From the NCBI RefSeq assembly GCF_031085175.1, contig NZ_JAVHUY010000012.1, positions 124,001 to 188,000 on the forward strand: DNA of 64,000 nt. Direction: 5' to 3'. This DNA is from Phytohabitans maris. GTDB taxonomy: Bacteria > Actinomycetota > Actinomycetes > Mycobacteriales > Micromonosporaceae. The translations under genes were made by a program, and so were the position numbers. Below, in pieces: positions 6,303 to 16,042 of this stretch. Numbering within the stretch: position 1 is the stretch's first letter; each line of letters opens with the position of its first letter. The notes beneath the pieces are model-generated. The model was not told the DNA's origin, searched no databases, and saw only the letters and a program-made list of their open reading frames with translations.

Positions 6303-9300
6303 TTGGAGGACGGCATCACCGCCCCATGCCCTCGGTGCGCCCGGCCAGCCGCCGCAGCTGACCGATTCTGCGCAGGGTGCGGCGCCGAGCTCAGCCCGGT
6401 GTGCGCGCGGTGCGGCCGGCAGCTGGTGGCCGGTGCGGCGTACTGCACGGGATGCGGGGCGGCCGTCGGCCCGGTCCAGGCCGCGGCCCCGCAGGAGGAC
6501 CGCCGGCGGATCAGCGTGCTCTTCGTCGACCTCGTCGACTTCACGCCGTACGTGGAGAGCAGCGATCCCGAGCTCGTCCGCGGGATGCAGACCGGCTTCT
6601 TCTCGGCCGCCCGCCGGGTCGTGGGGCAGTACGGCGGGGTGGTGGAGAAGTACATCGGCGACGCGGTGATGGCCCTCTTCGGCGCGCCGGTGGCCACCGA
6701 GAGCGACCCGCTGCGCTGCGTGCGAGCCGGGCTGGAGCTGCAGCGGGTGCTCACCGGGTTCGCCGGTGACCTGCGCTTCCGGGTGGGCGTGGCGACCGGC
6801 GAGGCGCTCGTCGACGTGGCCGCCGCCCGCGACGGCGGCCAGGCGATCGTGGCCGGCGACGTGGTCAACACCGCCTCCCGGATGCAGGCGGTCGCGCCGC
6901 CCGGCGGGGTGCTGGTGTGCGGCACCACGTACGCGCTGACCCGCTCCGCCGTCCGGTACGCGGCCCGCCCGGCGGTGACGCTGCGCGGCCGGTCGGCGCC
7001 GACCGAGGTGTGGCTGGCCGAGGCGCCGCTGCGGGCGGCCCGCGCCGACCGCGCGCCCGACGCGACGCCGATGATCGGCCGCGAGCACGAGCTGCGGCTC
7101 CTCGACAACGCGCTGCGACGCGCGCTCCAGGACCGCACGCCGCAGCTGGTCACCCTCTTCGGCCACGCGGGCATCGGAAAATCCCGCCTGGTACGGGAGC
7201 TGCACGGGCTCGCCACACCACCCGCGACCTGGTACGTCGGCAACTGCCCGCCGTTCGGCGACGACGTGGCGTTCGCGGCGCTGGCCGACATCGTCAAGGC
7301 GGCGACCGGCATCCTCGACACCGACACCGCCCCCACCGCGGCCCGCCGCCTGTCGGACGCGGTCGCCGACCTGGTACCGCCCGCGGAGGCCACCCGGCTG
7401 GTCGACGCGCTCCGCCCGCTCGTCGGACTGGACGGCAGCCGCCTGCCCGCCGAGGAGGCCGAGTCGTCGTGGCGGCGCTTCCTGGTCGCGCTCGCCGCCC
7501 GCCGCCCCACCGTGCTGGTCTTCGAAGACCTGCACTGGGCCGGCGACACCATGCTCCGCTTCCTGGAGCTGCTGGCCGCCTCCGCCCGTGACGTACCGCT
7601 CATGCTGCTCTGCACCGCCCGCCCCGAGCTGCTCGACCAGGCACCCGGCTGGGCCGGCACCAGCTCCCTCGCGATCACCCTGCCGCCGCTGCCCGACACC
7701 GGCATCGCCGCGCTCTACAGCCACCTGTTCGGCCGCGGCCCGGTCGCCGCCGACATGCTCGGCCCGCTGGTCGAAGTCGCCGACGGCAACCCGCTCTACG
7801 CCCACGAGTACGTGCGGATGCTCATCGAGCAGGGCACGCTGCGCCAGTCCGGGCGGGGCTGGTCGCTGGACGCCGAGCGCGAGCTGCCCATGCCCGACAG
7901 CGTCCACGGCGTGATCGCCAACCGCATCGACCTGCTCGACGGCGACGACCGGCGGGTGCTGCTGGCCGCCTCGGTGGTGGGCACCTCGTTCTGGCCCGGT
8001 GCGGTCGCCGCCGCGCTCAGCCGCCCGGTCGAGTGGGTCGAGCGCTGCCTGCGCCGCCTCGAACAGCGCGACTTCGTGCACGAGCGGGCCCAGTCCACGA
8101 TCGCCGGGCAGGCCGAGTACCGCTTCCGCCACGTGCTCGTCCGCGACGTCTGCTACCGCCGCCTCCCCCGCACCGAGCGGGTCGCCCGGCACGAGCGCAC
8201 CGCCGACTGGCTGGACGCGCTCTCCCGTACCCGGGACACGGATCTCGCGGAGGTCCTGGCCCACCACCGGTGGGCGGCCCACGACATCGCCCGCCGGCTG
8301 GGGGTCCGGGCCGAACGCCACGCCGCGGCCGCCCGCGGCGCCCTGCACCGCGCGGCCCGGCGCGCCTACGCGCTGCACGCGCTCGACGCGGCCGCCGCCC
8401 ACGCCGAACGGGCCCTCGCGCTCCCCGGCATCCCCGGCCTCGGGCTGGAGCTGCTGGCGGCGGAGATCTCGTTCCACCGGCTGGGCACGCTGGACGTCGA
8501 CTCGGTGGCCGCGCTCGCCGCCCGCCTCTTCGCCGGCGGCGACCACGCCGGGGCGGCCCGCGCCTGGACGCTGCTCGGCCAGGCCGCCTGGGTGCGCGCC
8601 GACCGCCCGGCCGCGCTGGCCAGCCTCGACCGCGCCGTGGAGCTCTTCGACGCGCTGCCGGACAGCGCGCAGAAGGCCGACGCGTACGCCGAGCTGGGCC
8701 GCCTCCACATGCTCAACTACGAGCGCGAACCGGCCGTCCAGGCGGCCACGGCGGCGGCCGAGATGGCCGAGCGGCTGGGCGCCGTCGAGGTGGTCGCCAA
8801 CGCCCGCATCACCGTGGCCGCCGCCCGCTACCAGGCCGGCGAGCGGGCCGGGCTGGACGAGCTGTACGAGGTGCACGCCTTCTGCCGGGACCGCCGCCTG
8901 CTCGCCCTCCCCCGCGCCGTGCAAAACCTCGCCTGGGCGGTGCGCGAGGAGGGCGACTGGCTCGGCTCGGACACCCTGCTCGGCGGCGGCACCGACCCCG
9001 GCGTACTCGCGACCGGGTACTCCGGCGAGGCGATGCGGGCGTACTTCGCCGGCGACTTCCCGGCCCTGCTCAACGCCGCCGACGCCTTCCTGCACACCCC
9101 GACCGGCCGCTGGGACATGCAGGTCCGCGGCGTCCGCTCGGTCCTGCGCATCCTCCGCGGCGAGGCGCACGCGGACGACGTCGACGAGGCGCTGGAGACC
9201 GCGCGCGGCAGCGGCTTCCACCGCCCGTACTGGACCGCGCTGGGCCTGGGCGCCCTGTGCCGCGCGCTGGCCGGGCAGCGGCGCGAGGCGGCCGCCCTGC

Positions 9301-9731
9301 TCGACGAGCTGGTCGCGGCGTGGCGCCGGGTGCCCGCGCTGGCCAGCGGCGAATGGGTGGCCGCGGCCGCCCACGCGGCGGCCCTGACCGGCCCGGACGC
9401 GGCGGCGCCGCTGCGCTCCGCGCTCGCCGAGGTGCCGCACCGCACCCCGTGGGCGGAGGCCGCGCTGCACACGGTCTCGACCCCCGCCCGGCCGGCGGCC
9501 GGCCTCCTCGCGGCGGCGGAGATCTACGCCGGCATCCCGGACGCGACCGACCGGATGCTGGCCCTGGCGCTCGCCGCGGCCGAGCTGCGCCGCGGCGGCG
9601 ACCACGCGGCGGCGGACGGCACGCTGCAGGAGGTACGGGCGTTCGCCCACCGCAACCAGGCGCCCGGACTGCTGCGCCTGGCGCACGGCGCCTTCCCCGA
9701 CACCAGCTACTCGCCGATCCTCGCGTCCTGA
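6303..9731 (+). CDS. Class III nucleotide cyclase fused to an AAA/TPR-like regulatory ATPase
   Basis: This 1142-residue protein joins several modules. Residues 9-51 hold four CxxC knuckles (9-12, 23-26, 34-37, 48-51), two zinc ribbons. Residues ~68-240 form a class III cyclase domain with metal-binding Asp76 and Asp120, the EKYIGD motif (Lys116, adenine-type) and GDVVNTASR at 185-193, so adenylate cyclase activity is expected. Residues 287-294 are a Walker A motif (GHAGIGKS), with a Walker B-like VLVFEDLHW near 400. The C-terminal ~550 residues are Ala-rich helical repeats like the TPR part of LuxR/SARP-type ATPases. The TTG start at 6303 is uncertain. Position beside a Crp-family gene suggests a cAMP module. 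Confidence 0.85.
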   Translation: MEDGITAPCPRCARPAAAADRFCAGCGAELSPVCARCGRQLVAGAAYCTGCGAAVGPVQAAAPQEDRRRISVLFVDLVDFTPYVESSDPELVRGMQTGFFSAARRVVGQYGGVVEKYIGDAVMALFGAPVATESDPLRCVRAGLELQRVLTGFAGDLRFRVGVATGEALVDVAAARDGGQAIVAGDVVNTASRMQAVAPPGGVLVCGTTYALTRSAVRYAARPAVTLRGRSAPTEVWLAEAPLRAARADRAPDATPMIGREHELRLLDNALRRALQDRTPQLVTLFGHAGIGKSRLVRELHGLATPPATWYVGNCPPFGDDVAFAALADIVKAATGILDTDTAPTAARRLSDAVADLVPPAEATRLVDALRPLVGLDGSRLPAEEAESSWRRFLVALAARRPTVLVFEDLHWAGDTMLRFLELLAASARDVPLMLLCTARPELLDQAPGWAGTSSLAITLPPLPDTGIAALYSHLFGRGPVAADMLGPLVEVADGNPLYAHEYVRMLIEQGTLRQSGRGWSLDAERELPMPDSVHGVIANRIDLLDGDDRRVLLAASVVGTSFWPGAVAAALSRPVEWVERCLRRLEQRDFVHERAQSTIAGQAEYRFRHVLVRDVCYRRLPRTERVARHERTADWLDALSRTRDTDLAEVLAHHRWAAHDIARRLGVRAERHAAAARGALHRAARRAYALHALDAAAAHAERALALPGIPGLGLELLAAEISFHRLGTLDVDSVAALAARLFAGGDHAGAARAWTLLGQAAWVRADRPAALASLDRAVELFDALPDSAQKADAYAELGRLHMLNYEREPAVQAATAAAEMAERLGAVEVVANARITVAAARYQAGERAGLDELYEVHAFCRDRRLLALPRAVQNLAWAVREEGDWLGSDTLLGGGTDPGVLATGYSGEAMRAYFAGDFPALLNAADAFLHTPTGRWDMQVRGVRSVLRILRGEAHADDVDEALETARGSGFHRPYWTALGLGALCRALAGQRREAAALLDELVAAWRRVPALASGEWVAAAAHAAALTGPDAAAPLRSALAEVPHRTPWAEAALHTVSTPARPAAGLLAAAEIYAGIPDATDRMLALALAAAELRRGGDHAAADGTLQEVRAFAHRNQAPGLLRLAHGAFPDTSYSPILAS

Positions 9732-9761
9732 GCACCGCCGTGAGATCCCCGGAGCCGGCGC

Positions 9762-9785
9762 GGCCAGCCGCGGGCGGCGCTGGCC
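9762..9785. terminator. Hairpin between convergent cyclase and plsC genes
   Basis: GGCCAGC (9762-9768) pairs with GCTGGCC (9779-9785) in the 58-bp gap between the two convergent genes. An outer CCCCGG/CCGGGG pairing could extend it. It may terminate both transcripts; no T-run is present. Confidence 0.5.
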
Positions 9786-9789
9786 GGGG

Positions 9790-10527
9790 TCAGGCGGCGA
9801 CCGGGGCGGGCGGGGGCTCGGCGCCGGTGTCGGTGGGAGTGGAGACGGCCTTGGCCTGCTGGGTCTTGACCTTCTGGGCGTAGATGTCCACGTACTCGCG
9901 GCCGGAGAGCTCCATCAGCTCGTACATGATCTCGTCGGTGATCGCCCGCTCGACGAAGCGGTCGCCGGCCATGCCCGCGTACCGGCTGAAGTCCAGCGGG
10001 CGGCCGAAGCGGATCTTCACGCGCTGGATCTTGGGGATGATCTTGCCGGGGGGCTGGATCTCGTCGGCGTTGAGCATCACCACCGGGATGACCGGGGCGC
10101 CGCTCTCCAGCGCCAGCCGGGCCACGCCGGTCTTGCCGCGGTAGAGGCGGCCGTCCGGCGAGCGGGTGCCCTCGGGGTAGATGCCGGCCAGGTTGCCCTC
10201 GCGCAGCACGCGGAGCTGGGTGTCGAGCGCGGCCTGGGCGGCCCGGCCGCCGGAGCGGTCGACCGGGATCGTGCCGGTGCCGACGAAGAACATCTTCACC
10301 AGCCAGCCCTTGATCCCCTTGCCGGTGAAATACTCGGCTTTGGCGACAAAGGTGACTTTCCGCTTGACCATCAGCGGCATGAAGATCGAGTCAGAGAACG
10401 ACAGGTGGTTGCTGGCGATGATGGCCGGCCCGCTGTCCGGCACGTGGTCGCGACCCTCTACCTGCGGCCGCCAGATCAGCCTGAGCCATGGCCCCAGCAG
10501 GATGTACTTGAGCAACCAGTACAGCAC
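9790..10527 (-). CDS. plsC: 1-acyl-sn-glycerol-3-phosphate acyltransferase (PlsC family)
   Basis: A 245-residue membrane-associated acyltransferase that transfers an acyl chain to lysophosphatidate or a similar acceptor. The catalytic NHxxxxD box is seen as NHLSFSD near residue 39, and the acceptor-binding FVGTGTIPVDR and YPEGTRS motifs follow near residues 80 and 118. The N-terminus VLYWLLKYILLGPWLRL is a membrane-binding helix. GTG at 10527 is preceded by GGAAGGAC; a 40-codon longer frame has no ribosome-binding site. The C-terminal ~25 residues are Pro/Ala/Thr-rich. Divergent from the membrane protein gene at 10734. Confidence 0.88.
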   Translation of the reverse strand: MLYWLLKYILLGPWLRLIWRPQVEGRDHVPDSGPAIIASNHLSFSDSIFMPLMVKRKVTFVAKAEYFTGKGIKGWLVKMFFVGTGTIPVDRSGGRAAQAALDTQLRVLREGNLAGIYPEGTRSPDGRLYRGKTGVARLALESGAPVIPVVMLNADEIQPPGKIIPKIQRVKIRFGRPLDFSRYAGMAGDRFVERAITDEIMYELMELSGREYVDIYAQKVKTQQAKAVSTPTDTGAEPPPAPVAA

Positions 10528-10733
10528 AGGCGTCCTTCCCGCAGAGCTCCGCACGCGCAACCCGCGCACGAACCCGTCCGGGATGAGCCTACGAAGCGGG
10601 TACGCCGCGCCACAACGCACTCCCCGAACCAGTCCTCGCCGTGTCACGATTCAGTGCACGGCCCGCACGCCCGGGTGAGGGCCGTCGAGCCGAGCCGACC
10701 CGGCGCCACGAGCGCCAGCGAGGAGTGTGTGCG

Positions 10734-11510
10734 GTGGCAGCGGGTGGCGCCCGGCGGGGGCGGCGAGACAACGGGCTCGACGCGACCGAGTACGCCGTGG
10801 CCGGCGACGTCGACCCCCGGGTCGGCGAGCACCTCCTCGACGTCCTGGCCGCCGGGGGCATCGCGGCCTACCTCCAGCCTTCCGCCGACCTCAACCCCGT
10901 CACCCGTACGACGACCATCCCGCCCCGCCCCACCGACCGGCTGTACGTGGACCGCGCCCACCTCGACGTCGCCCGCGACCACCTCGCCAAGCTGGCCGAG
11001 GCGCCGCAGCCCGAGCGCGATGTGGACGTCGACGTCGAGGCGGAGTGGCAGCGCATCGTGGCCGGCTTCCACACCGACGTCGCCGAGCGCACGCCGCCGT
11101 GGCCGGCCGCCGAAGACGCCACGCCGAGCCCCACGGCCGACCCGGGCGAGCCGCTGACCGACGCGACCCGGGTCAGCGGGGTGACGCTCGGCCGCCGGCA
11201 GGAGGAGCCGTCCCTTCTGGACGGTCTCGACACGTTCGGCGCCGATCTGCCCGGTGATGACGACGACGAGGGGTACACGCCACCCCCGCCACCGCCCCTC
11301 CCCCGCATCTCGCGGTACGCGGTGCTCGGCATCGTCGCGATCATCGGCGGCTTCGTGCTCTTCCTCTTCCCCAGCCTGCTGCCGGCCGACCGGGGGATCA
11401 CGACGCTGCTCGGGTTCACCGCGATCCTCGCCGGTTTCGTGACGCTGATCTGGCGGCTCCGTTCCGGTGACGACGAGGAGGACGACCCCGACGACGGGGC
11501 CGTGGTCTGA
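10734..11510 (+). CDS. Membrane protein with two C-terminal helices, unknown function
   Basis: A 258-residue protein conserved in style with actinobacterial proteins of unknown role. Residues ~15-80 (VDPRVGEHLLDVLAAGGIAA, then LYVDRAHLDVARDHLAKL) resemble a small alpha/beta domain of the DUF2007-like type. A long acidic linker follows, then a proline run near residue 183 and two membrane helices at ~193-215 and ~222-241, with an acidic C-terminus. GTG at 10734 is chosen because AGGAG lies 8 nt upstream at 10721-10725. A soluble N-terminal domain followed by a membrane hairpin suggests a sensor or scaffold, but this is only inference. Confidence 0.7.
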   Translation: MAAGGARRGRRDNGLDATEYAVAGDVDPRVGEHLLDVLAAGGIAAYLQPSADLNPVTRTTTIPPRPTDRLYVDRAHLDVARDHLAKLAEAPQPERDVDVDVEAEWQRIVAGFHTDVAERTPPWPAAEDATPSPTADPGEPLTDATRVSGVTLGRRQEEPSLLDGLDTFGADLPGDDDDEGYTPPPPPPLPRISRYAVLGIVAIIGGFVLFLFPSLLPADRGITTLLGFTAILAGFVTLIWRLRSGDDEEDDPDDGAVV

Positions 11511-11519
11511 AGACCACCC

Positions 11520-11560
11520 AACGAAAATGCTCCGCTTCGCTCCACATTTCCGCCGGGGCC
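11520..11560. repeat. Left member of an inverted repeat pair flanking otsA
   Basis: This ~41-bp motif, containing GCTCCGCTTCGCTCC, is the near reverse complement of 13201-13241 (27 of 32 core positions match). The two copies face each other around otsA. Confidence 0.7.
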
Positions 11561-11616
11561 CGGAAACCTCCCGCCGCACAACCCCTGAGGCAGAGAAATT
11601 CATCTACCGCCGTCTC

Positions 11617-11668
11617 CGTTACGTAACGCTTGTGTAACTTGGCGTCAGTAGGAATACTCCTATCACGC
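11617..11668. promoter_or_regulatory. Two small palindromes upstream of otsA
   Basis: CGTTACGTAACG (11617-11628) is a perfect 12-bp palindrome. TAGGAATACTCCTA, about 20 bp further on, is a near-palindrome. Both lie in the 235-bp region before otsA and could be regulator-binding sites; no matching regulator is identified in the window. Confidence 0.4.
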
Positions 11669-11745
11669 CAATTCCCCCGACCATGGCGCGCGGTTTGTCG
11701 ATGGATTCTTCTTCCGATCGTCGCCCTGCCGAAACGAGGTGCCGA

Positions 11746-13161
<1,416 letters not shown>

Positions 13162-13200
13162 ATTTGCCCCGGTCCGCGCCAGCCGTAGACCGTTTGCGCG

Positions 13201-13241
13201 GGGCCCCCGGGGAAACGTGGAGCGCAGCGGAGCGTTTTCTT
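13201..13241. repeat. Right member of the inverted repeat pair flanking otsA
   Basis: It contains GTGGAGCGCAGCGGAGC and is the near reverse complement of 11520-11560. It begins 40 bp after the otsA stop. Confidence 0.7.
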
Positions 13242-13404
13242 GGGGTGCTTTCCCGCGGGCACCGCTGCGGCCGGCGGCTCGCTCGCGCTCGCCGAAAGCC
13301 CCGGCCTCCGCTGCCGGGTCCGCGGGACAAGCCCGCCGGGTGCATGGGCTCGGCGACCTGTCTGTGCGCGGCGCTCCCGCGCCGCTCCCCGCCCCCCCAC
13401 GTCC

Positions 13405-13458
13405 GTGATCGAAGCTCCCCTCACGTCGCTAGAACGACGTGAAGGGAGCTTCGATCAC
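13405..13458. repeat. Family-1 palindrome, copy 2 (54 nt)
   Basis: It starts GTGATCGAAGCTCCC and ends GAGCTTCGATCAC. The 26-nt arms pair with two mismatches. It lies between the convergent otsA and hydrolase-like genes and has the same 54-nt length as the other copies. Confidence 0.88.
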
Positions 13459-13547
13459 AGGCCGCGGACCCGGCCGGGCACCGCGTCCGGCCCGACATGG
13501 CCTCGCCCACCACGCTTTGCCGCCTCCGGGGCCTGCGGCTCCCGAGG

Positions 13548-13578
13548 ACGTCGCGGTAGCCCAAATCTCCATCGTGGA
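13548..13578. repeat. Half-copy related to the family-3 palindrome
   Basis: GACGTCGCGGTAGCCC followed by ATC-rich sequence resembles the right half of the palindrome at 28086-28147. No complementary partner arm is seen beside it. Confidence 0.45.
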
Positions 13579-13586
13579 AAGGCTCC

Positions 13587-14384
13587 TCAGGAGCCGCCCT
13601 TTTCCAGCCAGTCGAGGATCGCGTCGATGGGCTCGCGCCACCGGGCGTCGAGCATCAGGTCGTGGCCCATGCCGGGGAAGAGCAGGGGCGCGCCGCCGTA
13701 TCGGCGGGCGGCGCGGGTCAGCGCGGACGCCGGCACCACGCGGTCGTCGGGGCTCCCCACGACCAGCACCGGCGGGTCGCCCACCGCCGGCTCGGGCGCG
13801 CGGTGCAGGAGCAGCTGCCACTGGGCGCGGGCGGAGGCGCGGCCCAGCCGGCCGGCGTAGGCCTTGGCGACCGCGTCCGGCACCTCGCGGCTGAAGAGCT
13901 GGCGGCGGCGGAGGCGCAGCCGCCCCCCGAAGATCGCCGGAAGCGTGCCGCCGGGGTTTCTCCGCACTGCCGCCCCAAACGTCGCCCAGCCGCCCAGCAC
14001 CGGCGCGGCCAGCACCGCGGCGCGCGCGGGGTAGCGGGCGAGGGCGCGCTCGACCACCAGGGCCCCGGCGCCGTGCCCGACCAGCACCGCCTGGCGGGGC
14101 AGGCTCGCCGCCGCCTGGACGACATCATGCGCGTACGCCCGGAGGGTGGCTTTGGGTGAGCCGGCGCTTCCGCCGTGGCCGCGCGGGCTGACCGCGTGCG
14201 CCGCGAAGCCGCGGCCGGCGGCGTGCTCCAGCCAGAACTCGGCGAACACCCAGGCACCGTGCCCGAAGCCCGGCACGAACAGCACCGGCGGCTTGCCCTC
14301 GTCGAGCTCGGGGGTGGCGCTGAGCACCTCGCGACGGACCGGCGGCACCGGCTTGGCCCAGTCGTCGAAGCGGATCAGTCTCAT
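13587..14384 (-). CDS. Alpha/beta-hydrolase-fold protein lacking the nucleophile serine
   Basis: A 265-residue protein with the alpha/beta-hydrolase layout: oxyanion-type VLFVPGFGHGAWVF near residue 35, nucleophile elbow near residue 100, acid-bearing VVGSPDDRVVP near residue 213 and His-bearing FPGMGHDLML near residue 240. The elbow reads GHGAG where active members have GxSxG, so the usual Ser is Gly. The Asp and His positions are kept. ATG at 14384 overlaps the stop of the flavin monooxygenase gene (ATGA), so the two are translated together and probably act in the same pathway. It may be a non-catalytic partner or use another residue. Confidence 0.8.
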   Translation of the reverse strand: MRLIRFDDWAKPVPPVRREVLSATPELDEGKPPVLFVPGFGHGAWVFAEFWLEHAAGRGFAAHAVSPRGHGGSAGSPKATLRAYAHDVVQAAASLPRQAVLVGHGAGALVVERALARYPARAAVLAAPVLGGWATFGAAVRRNPGGTLPAIFGGRLRLRRRQLFSREVPDAVAKAYAGRLGRASARAQWQLLLHRAPEPAVGDPPVLVVGSPDDRVVPASALTRAARRYGGAPLLFPGMGHDLMLDARWREPIDAILDWLEKGGS

Positions 14385-15775
14385 GCGCGCGCTCCCGCCA
14401 GGCCGTCGATCATCTTTTGCAGGGCCCGCAGGTAGTCGACGTGGCTGACCTCGAACCAGTGCCGCGGCGTGTCCTTGACCTTGGCGCCGGTCCAGCGGCG
14501 GTCGGGCTCCTTGGCCACCGTGCCGGCCCAGAACTCGCCGGCCCGCTGCGGCGCCGCCTCGCGCAGGCGCAACCACCGCGCGATCGCCACGGTCTGCCAG
14601 TGCACGAGCGGGAGGATGCCGGAGTCGGACTCGATCAGCCCGGCCACCGCCAGCGTGGGGTGCCGCCGGGAGAACGCGTGCAGGTGCAGCCGCGGCCGCC
14701 CCTCCGCCGTGGCGGCCAGCGCCTCCGGCGCCAGGAACTCGAACCTCGGCTGGTAGCCGGTCGCCGCGACCACCACGTCGGGCTCGACCTCGGTGCCGTC
14801 GGCGAGCTCCACACTGTACTGCCGGAAGCGGGCGACGTCGGGCACGGGCGCGATGCCACCGTGGCCGACGTGGTAGATCAGCTGGCTGTTGACGATCGGG
14901 TGGGTCTCGAAGACCTTGTGGTCGGGCCGCCGCATGCCGAAGCGCCGGAGGTCGCCCACCGCCAGCCGGAGTATGCGCTGCAACAGCCACTGGCGCAGGC
15001 GCAGCGGGAGGCGCAGCCGCAGGATCGCGTCGTGGAACTGGTCGGCGGGGCGGCCGAGCAGGTACTTCGGCGCGTACCAGTAGCCGCGGCGGGTCGAGTG
15101 CCAGCAGCGGGACGCCTGCTGCGCCGCCTCCACCGCGATGTCACACCCGGTGTTGCCGCCGCCGATCACGAGCACCCGCTTGCCGCGCAGCTCGGCCGGA
15201 TCCTTGTAGGCCGACGCGTGGATCACCCTGCCCTTGAAGTCGTCGAGCCCGTCGTACGCCGGGAGGTTGGGCGACCAGTTGTGCCCGTTGGCGACGACGA
15301 CCGCCGCGTACCGATGGGTGCGCTCGGCGCCGTATCCACCCGTGCTGCGCGTGGTCACGTCCCACCGCATCCCGTCGGCCGGCTCCACCTTGACCACCTC
15401 GGTGCCGAACCAGATGTGCGGCCGCAGGTCGAAGTGGTCGGCGTAGCGCTCGAGGTAGGCGAGGACCTGGCTGTGGTGCGGGTAGTCCGGCCAGTCGTCC
15501 GGCATCGGAAAGTCCGGGTACTGCGTGAGGGGCTTGGACGAGACCGGATGGGCGCTCGCGTAGACCGGGCTGCGGTCGTGGCGCCAATTCCACCCCCCGC
15601 CGACGCCGGTCTCGCGCTCGTAGCAGTCGACGCCGAAGCCGTGCTCCCTGAGATTCTTCACCGCGGCGAGGCCGCTGGGCCCGGCGCCGACGACGCAGAC
15701 TGTCTCGCCCCGGTCGTAAACCGGGCGCCCGTCCCGCCACAGGGTCGCGCTGTCATGGTCGGTGGAGGTGGTCAC
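14381..15775 (-). CDS. Flavin-containing (Baeyer-Villiger-like) monooxygenase
   Basis: A 464-residue FAD- and NADPH-dependent monooxygenase. The FAD Rossmann motif is VVGAGPSGLAAVKNL near residue 28, the NADPH motif is VIGGGNTGCDIAVEA near residue 207, and FKGRVIHASAYKDP near 180 matches the FxGxxxHxxxY fingerprint that identifies FMO and BVMO enzymes. Substrate cannot be read from sequence. The start at 15775 is preceded by AAGGAGAAG. The downstream hydrolase-like gene overlaps by 4 bp. Such pairs often oxidise a ketone and then cleave the ester, but the partner here lacks the usual serine. Confidence 0.88.
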   Translation of the reverse strand: MTTSTDHDSATLWRDGRPVYDRGETVCVVGAGPSGLAAVKNLREHGFGVDCYERETGVGGGWNWRHDRSPVYASAHPVSSKPLTQYPDFPMPDDWPDYPHHSQVLAYLERYADHFDLRPHIWFGTEVVKVEPADGMRWDVTTRSTGGYGAERTHRYAAVVVANGHNWSPNLPAYDGLDDFKGRVIHASAYKDPAELRGKRVLVIGGGNTGCDIAVEAAQQASRCWHSTRRGYWYAPKYLLGRPADQFHDAILRLRLPLRLRQWLLQRILRLAVGDLRRFGMRRPDHKVFETHPIVNSQLIYHVGHGGIAPVPDVARFRQYSVELADGTEVEPDVVVAATGYQPRFEFLAPEALAATAEGRPRLHLHAFSRRHPTLAVAGLIESDSGILPLVHWQTVAIARWLRLREAAPQRAGEFWAGTVAKEPDRRWTGAKVKDTPRHWFEVSHVDYLRALQKMIDGLAGARA

Positions 15776-15970
15776 CGAGTCTTCTCCTTGAAATAGCGGC
15801 TGCGAAATCCTCTCGACTGCCCGCCCTCTTTGTCCACCCCCGGACCGAGTGTTTCAAGGTTGATGCGACGCGACGGTCCATTGCACTCACGGTCCGCGCC
15901 GCTCAAGCCGTCCGCGCGGCCTCTGGGGTGCCCGCGACCCGCGCCGCCCGCGCGGTGCCCGCAGCGTCGC

Positions 15971-16037
15971 GTTACAGCAGAAACCAGGTTTCTGCTGTAA
16001 CCATCGCCGGTTTTGACAGCAGAAACCTGGTTTCTGC
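15971..16037. promoter_or_regulatory. Pair of GCAGAAACC palindromes 42 bp apart
   Basis: Site 1 (15971-16001) has perfect 15-bp arms around a single A. Site 2 (16019-16037) has the same 9-bp core arms, GCAGAAACC and GGTTTCTGC, around a single T. Their centres (15986 and 16028) are 42 bp apart, four turns of DNA. They lie after the DUF559 gene and about 200 bp upstream of the monooxygenase start, inside a 267-bp gap that holds no gene. They could be paired operators or a repeat family. Confidence 0.65.
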
Positions 16038-16042
16038 GCGGA

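Larger units (their letters stand above)
13162..13586. other. 425-bp convergent gap rich in repeats
   Basis: No gene is supported here. It holds the right member of the otsA-flanking repeat (13201-13241), family-1 palindrome copy 2 (13405-13458) and a half-copy of family 3 (13548-13578). A hairpin GGCTCCT-C-AGGAGCC at 13581-13595 overlaps the stop codon of the convergent hydrolase-like gene. Confidence 0.7.

Noticed and set aside
6276-9686. A 1136-codon open frame on the minus strand
   Set aside because: It mirrors the cyclase-ATPase gene; the translation is low-complexity and carries no recognisable motif.
13587-15775. Biosynthetic gene cluster around the monooxygenase
   Set aside because: Only two coupled genes are present, with no synthase, transporter or regulator nearby.
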